A DNA stretch of 64,000 bases from Lonicera japonica (lineage: Eukaryota > Streptophyta > Magnoliopsida > Dipsacales > Caprifoliaceae), in the NCBI GenBank assembly GCA_021464415.1, contig CM038469.1:12750501-12814500 (forward strand), read 5' to 3'. The notes beneath the pieces are model-generated. The model saw only the letters and a list, made by a program, of their open reading frames with translations. It did no database searches and was not told the DNA's origin. Both the position numbers and the translations under genes were made by a program. Positions 21,263-31,342 of this stretch are shown piece by piece. Numbering within the stretch: the first letter of the stretch is position 1; the number at the start of each line of letters is the position of its first letter.

Positions 21263-21999
21263 CTAGTGTGTAACCACGCGATGCGTGGGTGTTTTAATTA
21301 GACGAGAGCATATGTAAATGCTTCAAATTACATAAATATAAAAATATAGTGTATAATGGTAAACAAAGGTTATAGTCATGTAAAAATATCCGGTGTAATA
21401 AAACTTAAATTTAATATAAAAGTCAATTAATTACAAAATAAGCATTTAGGAATTCATGACAACCCATGCATTTTCACTTTAAAAAAGTCAATGGGCTATG
21501 GAAAATTGAAAATAAATGACATGTATAAAAAGTATTTTGAATTAATGCAAATGAGCAACTGGAATATACCCATTGAAAGAAAATGATAGAATTATAAACA
21601 GGAGAACTAATACATGAATATTATCATAACTAAATGAAGACAAAAGATGTATAAAAGTTATTAAAAATTGCATTAATTGCTATAAGATTGCATTAATTGC
21701 TATATATATTGTAGGTCGGATTTCAAATATGAATAGGGTTAACTACATAAAAAGTTACATATTAATGGAGGGACTTCCTCCATTTTAAAAACTTTTCGAA
21801 ATACTATTAAGTATTAACTACATTAATTTGCTAAACATATTATCAAGGAGGGACTTGCAATCATTTTACTTATAAGCAAACATAGCAAATAATATAATAT
21901 AAGCAAACAATAATAGATAGCATAGTAAATAATGAGATTGAATTAGAAAGATAAATGAACCGATTTGAATGGAGGAAGTTACTTTTGTCCATTTTCCTA

Positions 22000-23491
22000 T
22001 CATTTTGGTTTACAAACCATAATCCGCGCTCGGTTAGTTCTCCGAGAATTTCCACTAATTAATCTCCTTCCGGGTGAAGATCAAACCATATACAAGTGTT
22101 GTTGTCTCACTACATCTTTACAATATTGCTTGAACAATATTTTAAAAACAAGAATATCTCTCTTGCTAATAAAAATGTGAGATTTACCTCTCACAAATAT
22201 CTAAACAAGAATTTTACAATTCTTGTTTTTCCTATGAGATTTACCTCTCACAATTTGAATACAAATGATTGGTGATTCACACCAATTAACAACAATCTCA
22301 ATGTTTAAAGAATACAATTGAAGCTCACACTAGAGTTACTTGTTTGATCAAATTTATATAGCTCAATAAGAATGATTGATCAAATGTGTTATTATTATGG
22401 CAATTTCTTGAATAGCAATTAATAGATGATGAAGATAATGAAGTATGGAGTATTGATTAGTTGTGTAAAATGAGAAGTCATATTTATTAAAGTCCCAAAA
22501 GTGATATTGAGCCGTTTGAGAGGACACTTTGGTAAGTTTTTGTACCAAAAATAGTAAAAAAATAGAAATCCAACGGCGATATTCAGGTCATCAGTCGACT
22601 GATTAGGCTCCTTAGTCGACTGAGTGACCATCAGTCGACTGAGCAAAGCCCATCAGTCGATGATGCCCTCTGTGGTTTGTTTAGAAGATTGCTGCAGACA
22701 ACAAATTTTTCCCGATTTGTTTTGAATATCTCATGATCAACCGTTGGAACTTGATGAAATTTTGTATGTAAGTACTATAATGTGTTATCTAACCGCTGTC
22801 AAAATTTCATAATGATCGGAGTCCGGGAAGGCCTCCAACAAACGTTAGAAACAAAACTGCGCAAAAACGGAGCGAGTCTAGAAAGGGAAAAATAAACATT
22901 TTTGAAATTAAGTTCCAAAATCAATTTGATGCTTGGGAAGGTTAAAAATATTATCCTAAGACACCTATTTCATGAGAGCTCAAAATATGATCATTTGAAT
23001 ATAATATGAATATATTTCAAAGCCGGTTTTTTGCCAAAATGATGTTTTGAAATGATTTTCGATTCAAACTGATTTTGATCAATCTAAGAATGATATTACA
23101 ATATATATGAGCTAATAATCAAAATGAGGAAACTTTACATCAATCCTAAGCATGCACTCAATTACCGAATATGTGAGTCTTTGAATGCTTTGAATAGTTT
23201 CTTCAACTTGATTCTTCTCTTGAAGCTTTTCCATATGATCATTGATCTTGATCTTCATGGATTTGCATTGATAGCATGTGAATGATGAAATTGATCTTCT
23301 TGCTAGTCCATGCTTCGTTGACTTGATCGAATATTGATTCCATTGATCCTTGTCATGCTTCCTTTGAGCAATATGCTATTCTTGATATTCATAAAAATGA
23401 AGACTATAAACTTATATCAAGAAACAAGTTAAATTACACATGATTAAATTATTGTTATTATCAAAATAAGATTAAGACCTTTAGGTCAACA
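22000..23491 (-). mobile_element. Copia-like LTR, truncated copy
   Basis: Related over most of its length to the solo LTR at 54878-56476 (shared blocks: the TCCGCGC region, the gatcggagtc/ggcctcc block, and the right end ATTATCAAAATAAGATTAAGACC). On the minus strand it would begin TGTTGACCTAAAGGTCTTAATC. The terminal part with the CACCCCCCTTTAGGG block is missing at the left, so this copy is truncated near 22000. A TATA-like box (minus, about 22353-22362) lies downstream of a palindrome array at 22591-22664. Confidence 0.6.
22591..22664. repeat. Array of four TCAGTCGACTGA palindromes
   Basis: Copies start at 22591 (perfect), 22612 (TTAGTCGACTGA), 22631 (perfect) and 22653 (half-site decayed). 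Start-to-start spacing is 21, 19 and 22 bases. The array lies in the presumed promoter part of the LTR. Confidence 0.85.
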
Positions 23492-23559
23492 TATATATAT
23501 ATATATATATATATTGCATTAATTGTTATACTTCATCTATTTTACTATATAGTAATAGA

Positions 23560-24043
23560 CTAGTTTAATATCCACACGATGCGTGGGCATTTTAACATAA
23601 AATTTATTATATAATTTTATTTTACAAATTTTTTATTAACATATCACTTTGCACATCAACTATTTTATATAATGTCAACTAAGTTTGATAAATTCAATAC
23701 ATCTCAGTCAACTAATATTTAGTTAGTAATTAATATATAAATTATAAGAAAAATATTTTTTGAATCTAGAAATTGGAATGAAGCAACAAATCTTTTTACC
23801 GCATCCTCGCGGATTTATAGGTGAATGAATAAATTATTGTGCCAAATTAATCAAGTGATATGAAGGGTTATACAAATGTGCATAAATGAATGAATGTATA
23901 TACATATTATGATAATGAGGAGAGGAAAAGTTGAGATGAAGAAGTAGAAAGAGGAATGCATAATTAATTGGATAACATTAATTAAGAGAGAGAAGAAGAC
24001 TTCCTCCATAATAATACTATTATAGTATATGATAATATATATA
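23560..24043 (-). mobile_element. Non-autonomous Helitron-like unit E
   Basis: CTAG (23560-23563), then TTTAATAT and a hairpin CCACAC-GAT-GCGTGG with one mismatch. The right end carries ACTTCCTCCATAATAATACTA, the 5' box of these Helitrons, just before the next CTAG at 24044. Noncoding. Confidence 0.5.
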
Positions 24044-24349
24044 CTAGATTATAATCCGTGCAAACAAACAATTTACATTTTACAAATTTATTTATAGTAT
24101 AGAAAATAAAAATCTACTTCAATTGTCTAATTTGATCCATGTGAATACTTGGTAAAGAATACAAATGACACGATAAAGAAAAAATAAAGAAAGAAATGAA
24201 ATACACATTTCTTGCGATGAATTATTTATACAAAAAGATTTCATACTATTTGCTTGCTAGATTTAGCGTGCATAGAGATAATCTTATGACACCTTAAAAA
24301 ATAAATGAATTACATTAGAACTTTCAATCTGGTATGTAATTAAGTGTTG
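24044..24349. repeat. Helitron-like start and dispersed repeat
   Basis: CTAG at 24044-24047 with only half a hairpin (ATCCGTGC). 24229-24349 repeats 19950-20070 and provides the uninterrupted version of the sequence at the viral right junction. Confidence 0.45.
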
Positions 24350-24358
24350 AGCCAAAAA

Positions 24359-25093
24359 GGGTCATTTTATTTCTATCCACGGATTTTTTCAGTTTATCCA
24401 CTCTTGATTTATGTTAACTTTGAAATAAACTTCTCAAAACTTCCATATAAAAATTGAGTAGTATATCCACCAATTAATAATCCTTTAAATATATTTACTT
24501 TTAAAATTAGTTTCCTAATTAGAATATACTTTTATTTTATTTTTTTTATTTTTGAAATTTAAATTTTGAATTATTTGATTTTCTATATTTTAGTAATTGA
24601 TTAAGTTGTTAGACGTTATTTGATTGTTTAAATTTAAATTTCGAATTTAATTTTATAAATATTAGTTTCTAGCAAGATTTTAGAAGTTTAGATTAGTTTT
24701 ATAATCAATTACATGATAGTGACATTATAGGAATAACAATAATATAAATTACTTTTGTAGTTATATTAATTTAATTTTAATTCTTTATTCGTAAAAGTTT
24801 GTACTTTAAACAAAACTTTGGACCTTAAATTATTGGTATAAAATTTGTATCCTTAAATAGATAGAGAAATGAATATTTGTCCTTAAAACTAATTGCCCCT
24901 ATCTTTATTTATTTAATTAAAGTGGATGTACTTATTAATCTAGTGGTTTTTTTTTATTATTAAATCATTAATAAAATAATCTTTATAAAATTAAATCAAT
25001 AATATTTTTTGTCAGTCAATCCACATTCATAGATTAATTTAGTAGGCAACGCGGATTAACCGCAAAATATCATGGATAGAAATAAAATCACCC
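24359..25093. mobile_element. MULE-like non-autonomous transposon
   Basis: 735 bp with inverted ends GGGTCATTTTATTTCTATCC and, read from the other end, GGGTGATTTTATTTCTATCC. It is flanked by 9-bp duplications AGCCAAAAA (24350-24358) and AGCCAAATA (25094-25102), with one difference. Nine-base duplications are typical of Mutator-like elements. The related empty site at about 20077 lacks the insert. The interior is AT-rich and noncoding. An inverted relative lies at 58193-58775. Confidence 0.7.
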
Positions 25094-25102
25094 AGCCAAA
25101 TA

Positions 25103-25632
25103 TTGGTATAACTAATACTACTGCTAATCTAGAAACTCCAATGTCCAATATAATCAAAGAATCTAAAAGATTGGTATTAATAATATAACAAATTAGGATT
25201 TGACCCATAATTCTAAGGGTCTATGTACTGAAACCCACCGCGTTTATCAAATTAGAGAACGCCCCAATATTTAAGATTTGCCTAATTTGTTTTACATTTA
25301 CCCCAATCCAAAAATAATTTTATTTGTGATTTCATTTGTTAATTTGTTACATATATGACTTTGTTGCCCTTAATAACTATTTAGGGGTACTCCGTGTTCT
25401 TCTCATATTGAACACTGGTCATTATATTTAGTCACTGGCTTTTCCTATATTGTTGTTGTTTAATAAATATTGCTCGTTTGACTAAATATTTTATCTCAGA
25501 GAGAAAGAGGGGCGGCAGAGGGTTCTAATTTTGTTTTTCCACATCTCTTATCTTTGTCCTTAAGTTAAAAACTTTTCCTCTCAAAGCCTAAAATTTAAGT
25601 TCATCCAATTAGGAAATAACAATCCAAACATG
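25103..25632. other. Intergenic, no gene seen
   Basis: The first 80 bases resemble 53.50-53.57 kb. No convincing frame or terminal structure was seen in the rest. Confidence 0.4.
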
Positions 25633-25637
25633 ATTGT

Positions 25638-26561
25638 TGATGGTGCAAATTTATAATTCAACTTACCTCGCCAACCTCGAGCTGACACGTGGCCATCCAC
25701 GTGTCAACCACCGAGGCTACTTCTGCGCAAGGAGCTTGGAGGAGACCTATTATGACCAGGTAAGTAGAATGGATCCCTTTGAGGTCTGGGTATTCACTCA
25801 AAGGTCAATTGCGGTGACATATTATGAAGCCCGAACTCCGAAGTCAAAACTCCGAAGCCCTTTCGACGAGCTCCGAAGTTTTCTCTCTCCTTCCATCTCC
25901 CAACCACTCTTCCAGAGTGGTTAGCGAAGGCATGGGCGACTGTTACCTGCTCTGCAGAGCATGTAGAGTTTCCCTTACTTTCATTAAATGACCACCTACC
26001 ACATTTAATGCACCGAAATTCATGAAGAAGTAAGGTCAGAGTCGGTACTGATAGAGGCATGGTTCTAGACCTACTCTGAGAGCCCTGGCCACACGCTTCC
26101 TCCAGTCATATATATACAAGAGGCATTTACTTCTCCCACCAACCAAGCAATCATAAAGTTTCAATTAAGAAGAATCAGAGAGAGAAAAAACACACCATTA
26201 ACGAGCACCGAAAGGTAAAAGCAGGGCTCGGCAATTAGCTTCAGAGCTCATCCTTACGAGAGACCAAACCGTTGTTAGCTCAGCTCTCCCATCCTACTGT
26301 AATATCAAGAAAATAGAGTGGCTAGAGAGACCTTTTGTGAGTTTGTAACACTTGTCAATCTATTATTAATACAAGGCAAACCGAGATTCGAGCTCTATTC
26401 CGCAAGGGAGGATTAACCCGTACCTTCATACGAGGCCAACCTCCTCTATAAATCCTTGGCTTCCTTAAATTCAGCACCTTCACCTTTACTACTCTAATCA
26501 TTTGTCATAATTAACTAACTGCGTGGCACTAAAAACAACCTTCTAGTTTTTAACACCAACA
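25638..26561 (+). mobile_element. Solo LTR, 924 bp, unassigned family
   Basis: Begins TGATGGTGC and ends ACACCAACA, flanked by perfect ATTGT duplications (25633-25637 and 26562-26566). A TATA box (CATATATATACAAG, about 26106) is followed by a transcribed-region-like stretch rich in purines. There is no primer site or coding region, so this is the product of recombination between two LTRs. It is GC-richer than its surroundings. Its promoter half carries a G-box inverted repeat (25683-25706) and three CTCCGAAG words (25835, 25849, 25870). Confidence 0.85.
25683..25706. promoter_or_regulatory. Inverted G-box/ABRE pair in solo LTR
   Basis: TGACACGTGG and CCACGTGTCA form perfect 10-bp arms around CCAT. 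Each arm holds CACGTG, the core bound by plant bZIP and bHLH factors, and ACACGTGG fits the abscisic-acid response element. It lies about 400 bases upstream of the TATA box. Confidence 0.75.
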
Positions 26562-26566
26562 ATTGT

Positions 26567-26756
26567 TATAGCAGTAAGTCAACTATTGTAATAGTGAAGT
26601 CGTCAAAGCTTAGAAAAAAAAAGATTCATCAATGCTCTTCACAATGAATGTGCTGGCCTCGAGGTATATATCAGCATATTCATTAGTTTCAATTTGAATA
26701 TTTGAATATTTATGTTCAATTTTGCGTTGAGTAATAACTAGCGGACTCATGTGTTG
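26567..26756. other. Short spacer
   Basis: AT-rich sequence between the solo LTR and the Athila target site. No feature seen. Confidence 0.4.
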
Positions 26757-26761
26757 GTTAC

Positions 26762-29474
26762 TGATTAAGCCAAAATATTGCATTTTTATATGTATTTAGG
26801 TGGCTTAATAGGCATGAATTTAATTTTAATTATCCTAAATTATTAAGAATTGAGCTTTAACCATGAAATAGGATAGTATGTTTGTTTCTAGTGCATTATA
26901 ACCTTTTTACAGGTTAAAAATGAACAAGAACGAATCTAGAAGCAAATTCTCCCAAAGTTAGTCATTGCAGGTCAAATTTGGAGCTGAATTGAGTTCAAGA
27001 GGTGAACCGAAAGCAAATTCCAAGCTCAAGCATGAAGGAAGTTGATGGAAGATACTAAGAGAATCCAATAGAGCAGTCCCAAGCAAAGAAGAGTCATTTG
27101 AATCAAACCGAGAAATTTATGAATGAAGAAGAGATTCACCGCGTGCAATGATGGTGTTGTGGCCAATTCTGGTATTTATCCGTGCAGAATTTGAAGAACA
27201 CTCCAGAAATAGAAGTTGTATATCTCTGAGTTATCTACGCGTAGGCGAAAACTTTGCATCAATCGGAGTTCGGAGTACAAAGTTATGGAATAAATACGAT
27301 CAGTGCACCAGTAGATTGAGTTTGAGCGCGAAAGAATACCTAAATTTATGATGCATATATTTATTGAATGGGGTCCTTAGCCTAGATCGCAAGTGACCAG
27401 CTCTCTCTACTCATGCTTAATCCAGTGTTCGAATCCCGCGGCCAGTAAGTTTTAATTATTATTTTTAAACTGACCCGAGAAGTTAAACTGGACGACTTAG
27501 TCTCTCGAGCCAACGACTTGATATACGACAAAGCTAAAAATAGATTTTGGATTATTACCTTTATTATTATTTATTTTATTTTATTAATTAATTTAATTTT
27601 TGAAAAAAAAGTCGATAATATTGTAGGTTTTAGGTTAATTTTTTTGGGGAGAACAGTCGTCATAATATTTTCTGAGTAGGGGAGTTGCCATTCTTGTTCT
27701 TTGAGAGAGAAAAAAGAATCGATATTCTTCAATAATTCCAAATTTCCTTACGATCAGAGAGAGATATTTTCATTTAGTTTTGGCTTGTATTGAAGAAGAA
27801 ACAACGTATGATTCTATTTCAATTTGAGTTTGAGTGAGTCCCATTACAGTTCTTCAATAACTGCGTAACCGTAAGTTTTTCTTTTCTTTCAATTTTATTT
27901 TTAATTTATTTCAATTAATGCTCATTAATGCTTAGATTGTTAGTTAATTAAGTGTTTGAATGTGATTAATGATTGAAATCCATGCATAATTTATAATTTT
28001 TATTAGATTATTTTTATAAAATCCCACTTAGAACCCTAAAAATATGTGTTTTCTTATTTTAATCATAACTTGCTCGTTTCTTGGCCGATTTTGATGATCC
28101 ACCTATCAAAACGACCTCAATCAAGTTTTCTACAAAACCTTACTGTTTTGGGGATCCAAATCCTGAGATTTCCTGAGGACAGTAGGCGATTTTCGTGACT
28201 GCCAGTGTGTTATTTTTTTAAAATTTGTTTAAACCGTTTTATTTATTTATTAATTGTTCCTTAGTTTTAATTGCTGTGAAATTTTGCATGCTTATTCAAT
28301 TAGATTTCAGAAATATGTTGGGTCAATTTGTGATTGACTTTATCATGTTTTTCTTAATTTTTATCAGCATGCTAGCGTAATTTAGTAGTTAACGGTCCGT
28401 AGCGAAAGCATGACGAACTAGTGTGAGTATATGATTCAATTATGATTATGACTTGAATTTCTCATTGGTTATAGGTCAATTAATAAATCTGAAAAATATA
28501 GTAACCTTTTATGCATTAAAAACATGAATTTTTAAGATTATTTCTTGATTATTTGACAAAAGAACCGAAAAATCTCAAATTATGAATTTTTGTACTAAAA
28601 ATCTAACGAGGCTGAATAGAGGACGGTCCTTATCCCTTATTGAGCTGAGTTAGTTATCCAAGTAATTTGGGAGCTTTGAGCGCTGTTTTGGTGTCATTCC
28701 GGAATCGATACCAAAATAGTGCCAATTTTAGCTTTTAATAACTTTTTAAGAACGGTTTCGACGTATGTCATGCATACGCATAATTAAACCTTAGAAATGA
28801 GTTCAGCTTTTAATATTTACTAAAATTGATTAAATCTAGTTTATTTTTGTCATGCACTAGCATTACTAAGTGAAAATTAATTTTTGTAAAAAAGAAATTA
28901 TAATAAGTTCCCTTTTTGAAAACTAAATTTACATACAGCTTATATGAGTCTTGTCATGCACTTCTCATGATATACTCGTGAAATTTAGTATTTAATAATT
29001 GGTAAGCTAAGGACATTCATTGTTAAAAGGAACTCAGGTCCACAGTCATCTCTTAAATCGGTTGGTCATAATATATGTAATGTCGTAGTTATGGATACTC
29101 ATAATGCTTTTTCCCTATTTTATTAGATACTTGTGTTTAGTTGCTGCTTATTTTATCCTTACTTTATTTATTTATTTCATTTTATTTTTATTTTATTTAA
29201 TTATTTATTTATATTTATTTATTTATATTTATTTATATTCTTTGAAGTTTAAAATTTAATTTCTTATTCTATTCTTTCCCATTCTAAAAAAATTATTATC
29301 TTTTCTTTATTTTATTTTTCTTTTCTTCTTTCTCCCTATTGAAAGTTTAGCTAGAATAATAAGATTACCATCCTTCCCTATGGTTCGACCTTGGACTTCC
29401 AAGTATATATATATATATTATAACTTGACAACCTGCGCTTGGGTGTATTAATTATGCGTTTCTGAGCGTAGTGA
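26762..29474 (+). repeat. Outer Athila 5' LTR
   Basis: Starts TGATTAAGCC and pairs with 49959-52558. The last shared word is GAGCGTAGT. The final two bases (GA here, CG in the other copy) are mutated forms of the usual CA. TA-rich sequence at 29402-29421 near the end may serve as a TATA box. It contains a tRNA-like A/B box pair. Confidence 0.9.
27378..27436 (+). other. tRNA-like internal promoter boxes in LTR
   Basis: TAGCCTAGATCGC resembles a pol III A box and GTTCGAATCC (27427-27436) is a near-perfect B box, about 48 bases apart, as in tRNA genes and tRNA-derived SINEs. The 3' LTR carries the same pair (50575-50631). It is likely a relic tRNA or SINE head absorbed by the LTR. No tRNA cloverleaf or CCA end was confirmed. 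Confidence 0.5.
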
Positions 29475-29485
29475 AGTAAAGATTT

Positions 29486-29503
29486 TGGCGCCATTGCCGG
29501 GGA
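29486..29503 (+). other. Outer Athila primer-binding site (tRNA-Asp)
   Basis: TGGCGCCATTGCCGGGGA, complementary to the 3' end of plant tRNA-Asp with one mismatch, 12 bases after the LTR. This primer choice is typical of Athila. Confidence 0.93.
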
Positions 29504-29863
29504 AGGTTGTTAGTATCTTATTCTAGTTTTCTTTCTTTCTTCTTTTTCTTCTTAGGATTCTATATTAGGTCTCAGCCTAGTATATGAAACGTTGGCTTCG
29601 TGGTCCAAATAACCGTATCTCAAGTAATCCCCTATATGAGTACCGTGTCATCCCTGAAAGTACAAGTCAGATGACGAATCTTCTGAAGCATCCGAGTCTT
29701 CCAGTTCCACCAATTCACTTCCACTTTCTTTTTCTTTAATTCTTCGAACGGTACTATCCCATGGGAAGCTGAACACCTGATGGCCGATCAGGACGCTGAA
29801 GCACAAGCAGCACGAGCAGCTAATAATGGAGTCAACCAAGCAGTTTAAAATCCTAATCTTACT
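29504..29863 (+). other. Outer Athila leader and gag start region
   Basis: Noncoding leader, then a degraded gag beginning. The plus-strand reading around 29770-29845 (ADQDAEAQAARAANN) ends at a TAA and resembles the start of Athila gag. Confidence 0.55.
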
Positions 29864-31342
29864 TTGCGTGAACTCCTACTTCCTGGAAGAAATGCTACTC
29901 CTTCTTGCATTAATTTTCCAAATGATGCAAATAATTTCCATTTCCGCAATGGCGTGATTCAACTTCTACCTACTTATCATGGGTTTGAAAGTGAACAAGC
30001 TTACCTTCATATTCGAGAATTTGAGGATGTCTGTGCCACTTTCAGTGACCAGAACTATTCTGAAGACACAATTAAGTTGAAGTTATTTCCTTTTTCCCTT
30101 GAAGGACAAAGCTAAGACTTAGTTTATCTCTCTTCGTCGTAGATCCATCAACTCATGGCAAGAACTCCAAGAACAATTTCTCAAGACATTATTTCCTTTA
30201 CATCTTACTTCCAACTCGAAAAAGGCAATTCAAAACTTCTCCCAAAAGGATGATGAAACCTACTTCCAGTGTTGGGAGCGCTTCAAAGAACTTCTTAATT
30301 CTTGTTCACATCACAGTTATGAGAAGTGGAGAATCATCAGTTTCTTTTATGATGGTCTAGTTCCTTCCACTCGTCAATTTGTTGAATCAATATGCAATGG
30401 GCAATTCTTAGGAAAGAGTCCCACTGATGCAGAGGCATACCTTGAATGAATTTCTAAAGTATCTCAAGAATAAGAGCCAAGTGCTAAAGCTAGCGCAGCT
30501 AGAACTAAGGTCACGCCAGCTGGTGTGTATCATTTAAAAGATACTGATGATATCAATGTGAAGTTAGCTACTATATGTCGGAAGCTTGAATCTTTGGAAT
30601 CAAAGAGAGGAGAACCAGCTCCTAAGTAGTTCGTGGAGCAAGCTTGCAGCATTTGCGACACACTTGGTCATCTCACTAGTGACTGTCCGACCATCCCAGC
30701 TCTTAAAGAAGTGTTGAACACTGATGTCAATGCTGTCATGGAAATTGAAAAATCCAATTCTTATGGGGATCGATATAACCCATCTTGGAGGAACCATCCC
30801 AACCTCAGTTGGTCTGGTAACAACTATGAAGGGAATCCCATGAAACCTTCTCAACCATTTCAGCAACCCCAGTCTAATTTCCAACCACCGCCACCACTTC
30901 AACCGTTCTATCAGCAATCTCAACCTCCAATTAATTTTCAATCTCAACCTCAGTAGTATCAATAACCTCAAGGTTCAAATCCTAATTCTTATATTCCACC
31001 GCATAGAAAAATCCCTGAGGAGAATTTGCAAGGCATGTTTCAGCAGATGCTGCAAAAACGATGAACCAGATGAAAGTTTCAATGGATAAGATTGCTAGTC
31101 AGAATGACCCAAAAGGGAAGGCAGCTTTTCCAGCTCAACCCCAGCCAAACCCTAAGGGCAATTAGAATTCTTCTTCAGGCACTAAACAATATCATGAGCA
31201 GGTCAAAGCTATCACTACTTTGAGGAGTGATAGAGTTATTGACAATCAAATAGAGCCACCTCCACCTGAATATGTTCAAATAAGAGGGATGGAGGTATAA
31301 GATGAAGAAATTAAAACTGAGCAGTACATTTCTACTGAAGCT
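29864..31342 (+). pseudogene. Outer Athila gag
   Basis: Capsid-type sequence starts with the IQLLPTYHGFESEQAYLHI motif (about 29960-30010), typical of Athila gag, and passes a frameshift near 30108. It goes on through an FPLHLTS/ERFKELL stretch to a CCHC zinc knuckle C-X2-C-X4-H-X4-C (about 30645-30690), then a Pro/Gln-rich tail (30840-30955). Stops at 30113, 30448 and 30627 and others interrupt it. Gag would form the cytoplasmic virus-like particle that packages the element RNA. This copy cannot make it. Confidence 0.85.

Larger units (their letters stand above)
21263..23559 (-). mobile_element. Helitron-like unit D with LTR inside
   Basis: Starts CTAG (21263-21266), spacer TGTGTAA, then a perfect 6-bp hairpin CCACGC-GAT-GCGTGG (21274-21288). 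It ends at ATAGTAATAGA directly against the next CTAG at 23560. The LTR-like sequence at 22000-23491 sits within it. No gene. Confidence 0.5.

Noticed and set aside
22591..22664. CRISPR-like array
   Set aside because: The repeats are 12-bp palindromes with spacers of 7-10 bases in plant LTR DNA, with no cas genes. Not a CRISPR.
25634..25924. 96-codon frame in the solo LTR
   Set aside because: Lies wholly within an LTR, overlaps an antisense frame, and has no domain. An incidental open frame.
27421..27440. Functional tRNA gene
   Set aside because: A and B boxes are present, but I could not fold acceptor and anticodon arms, and it lies in an LTR.
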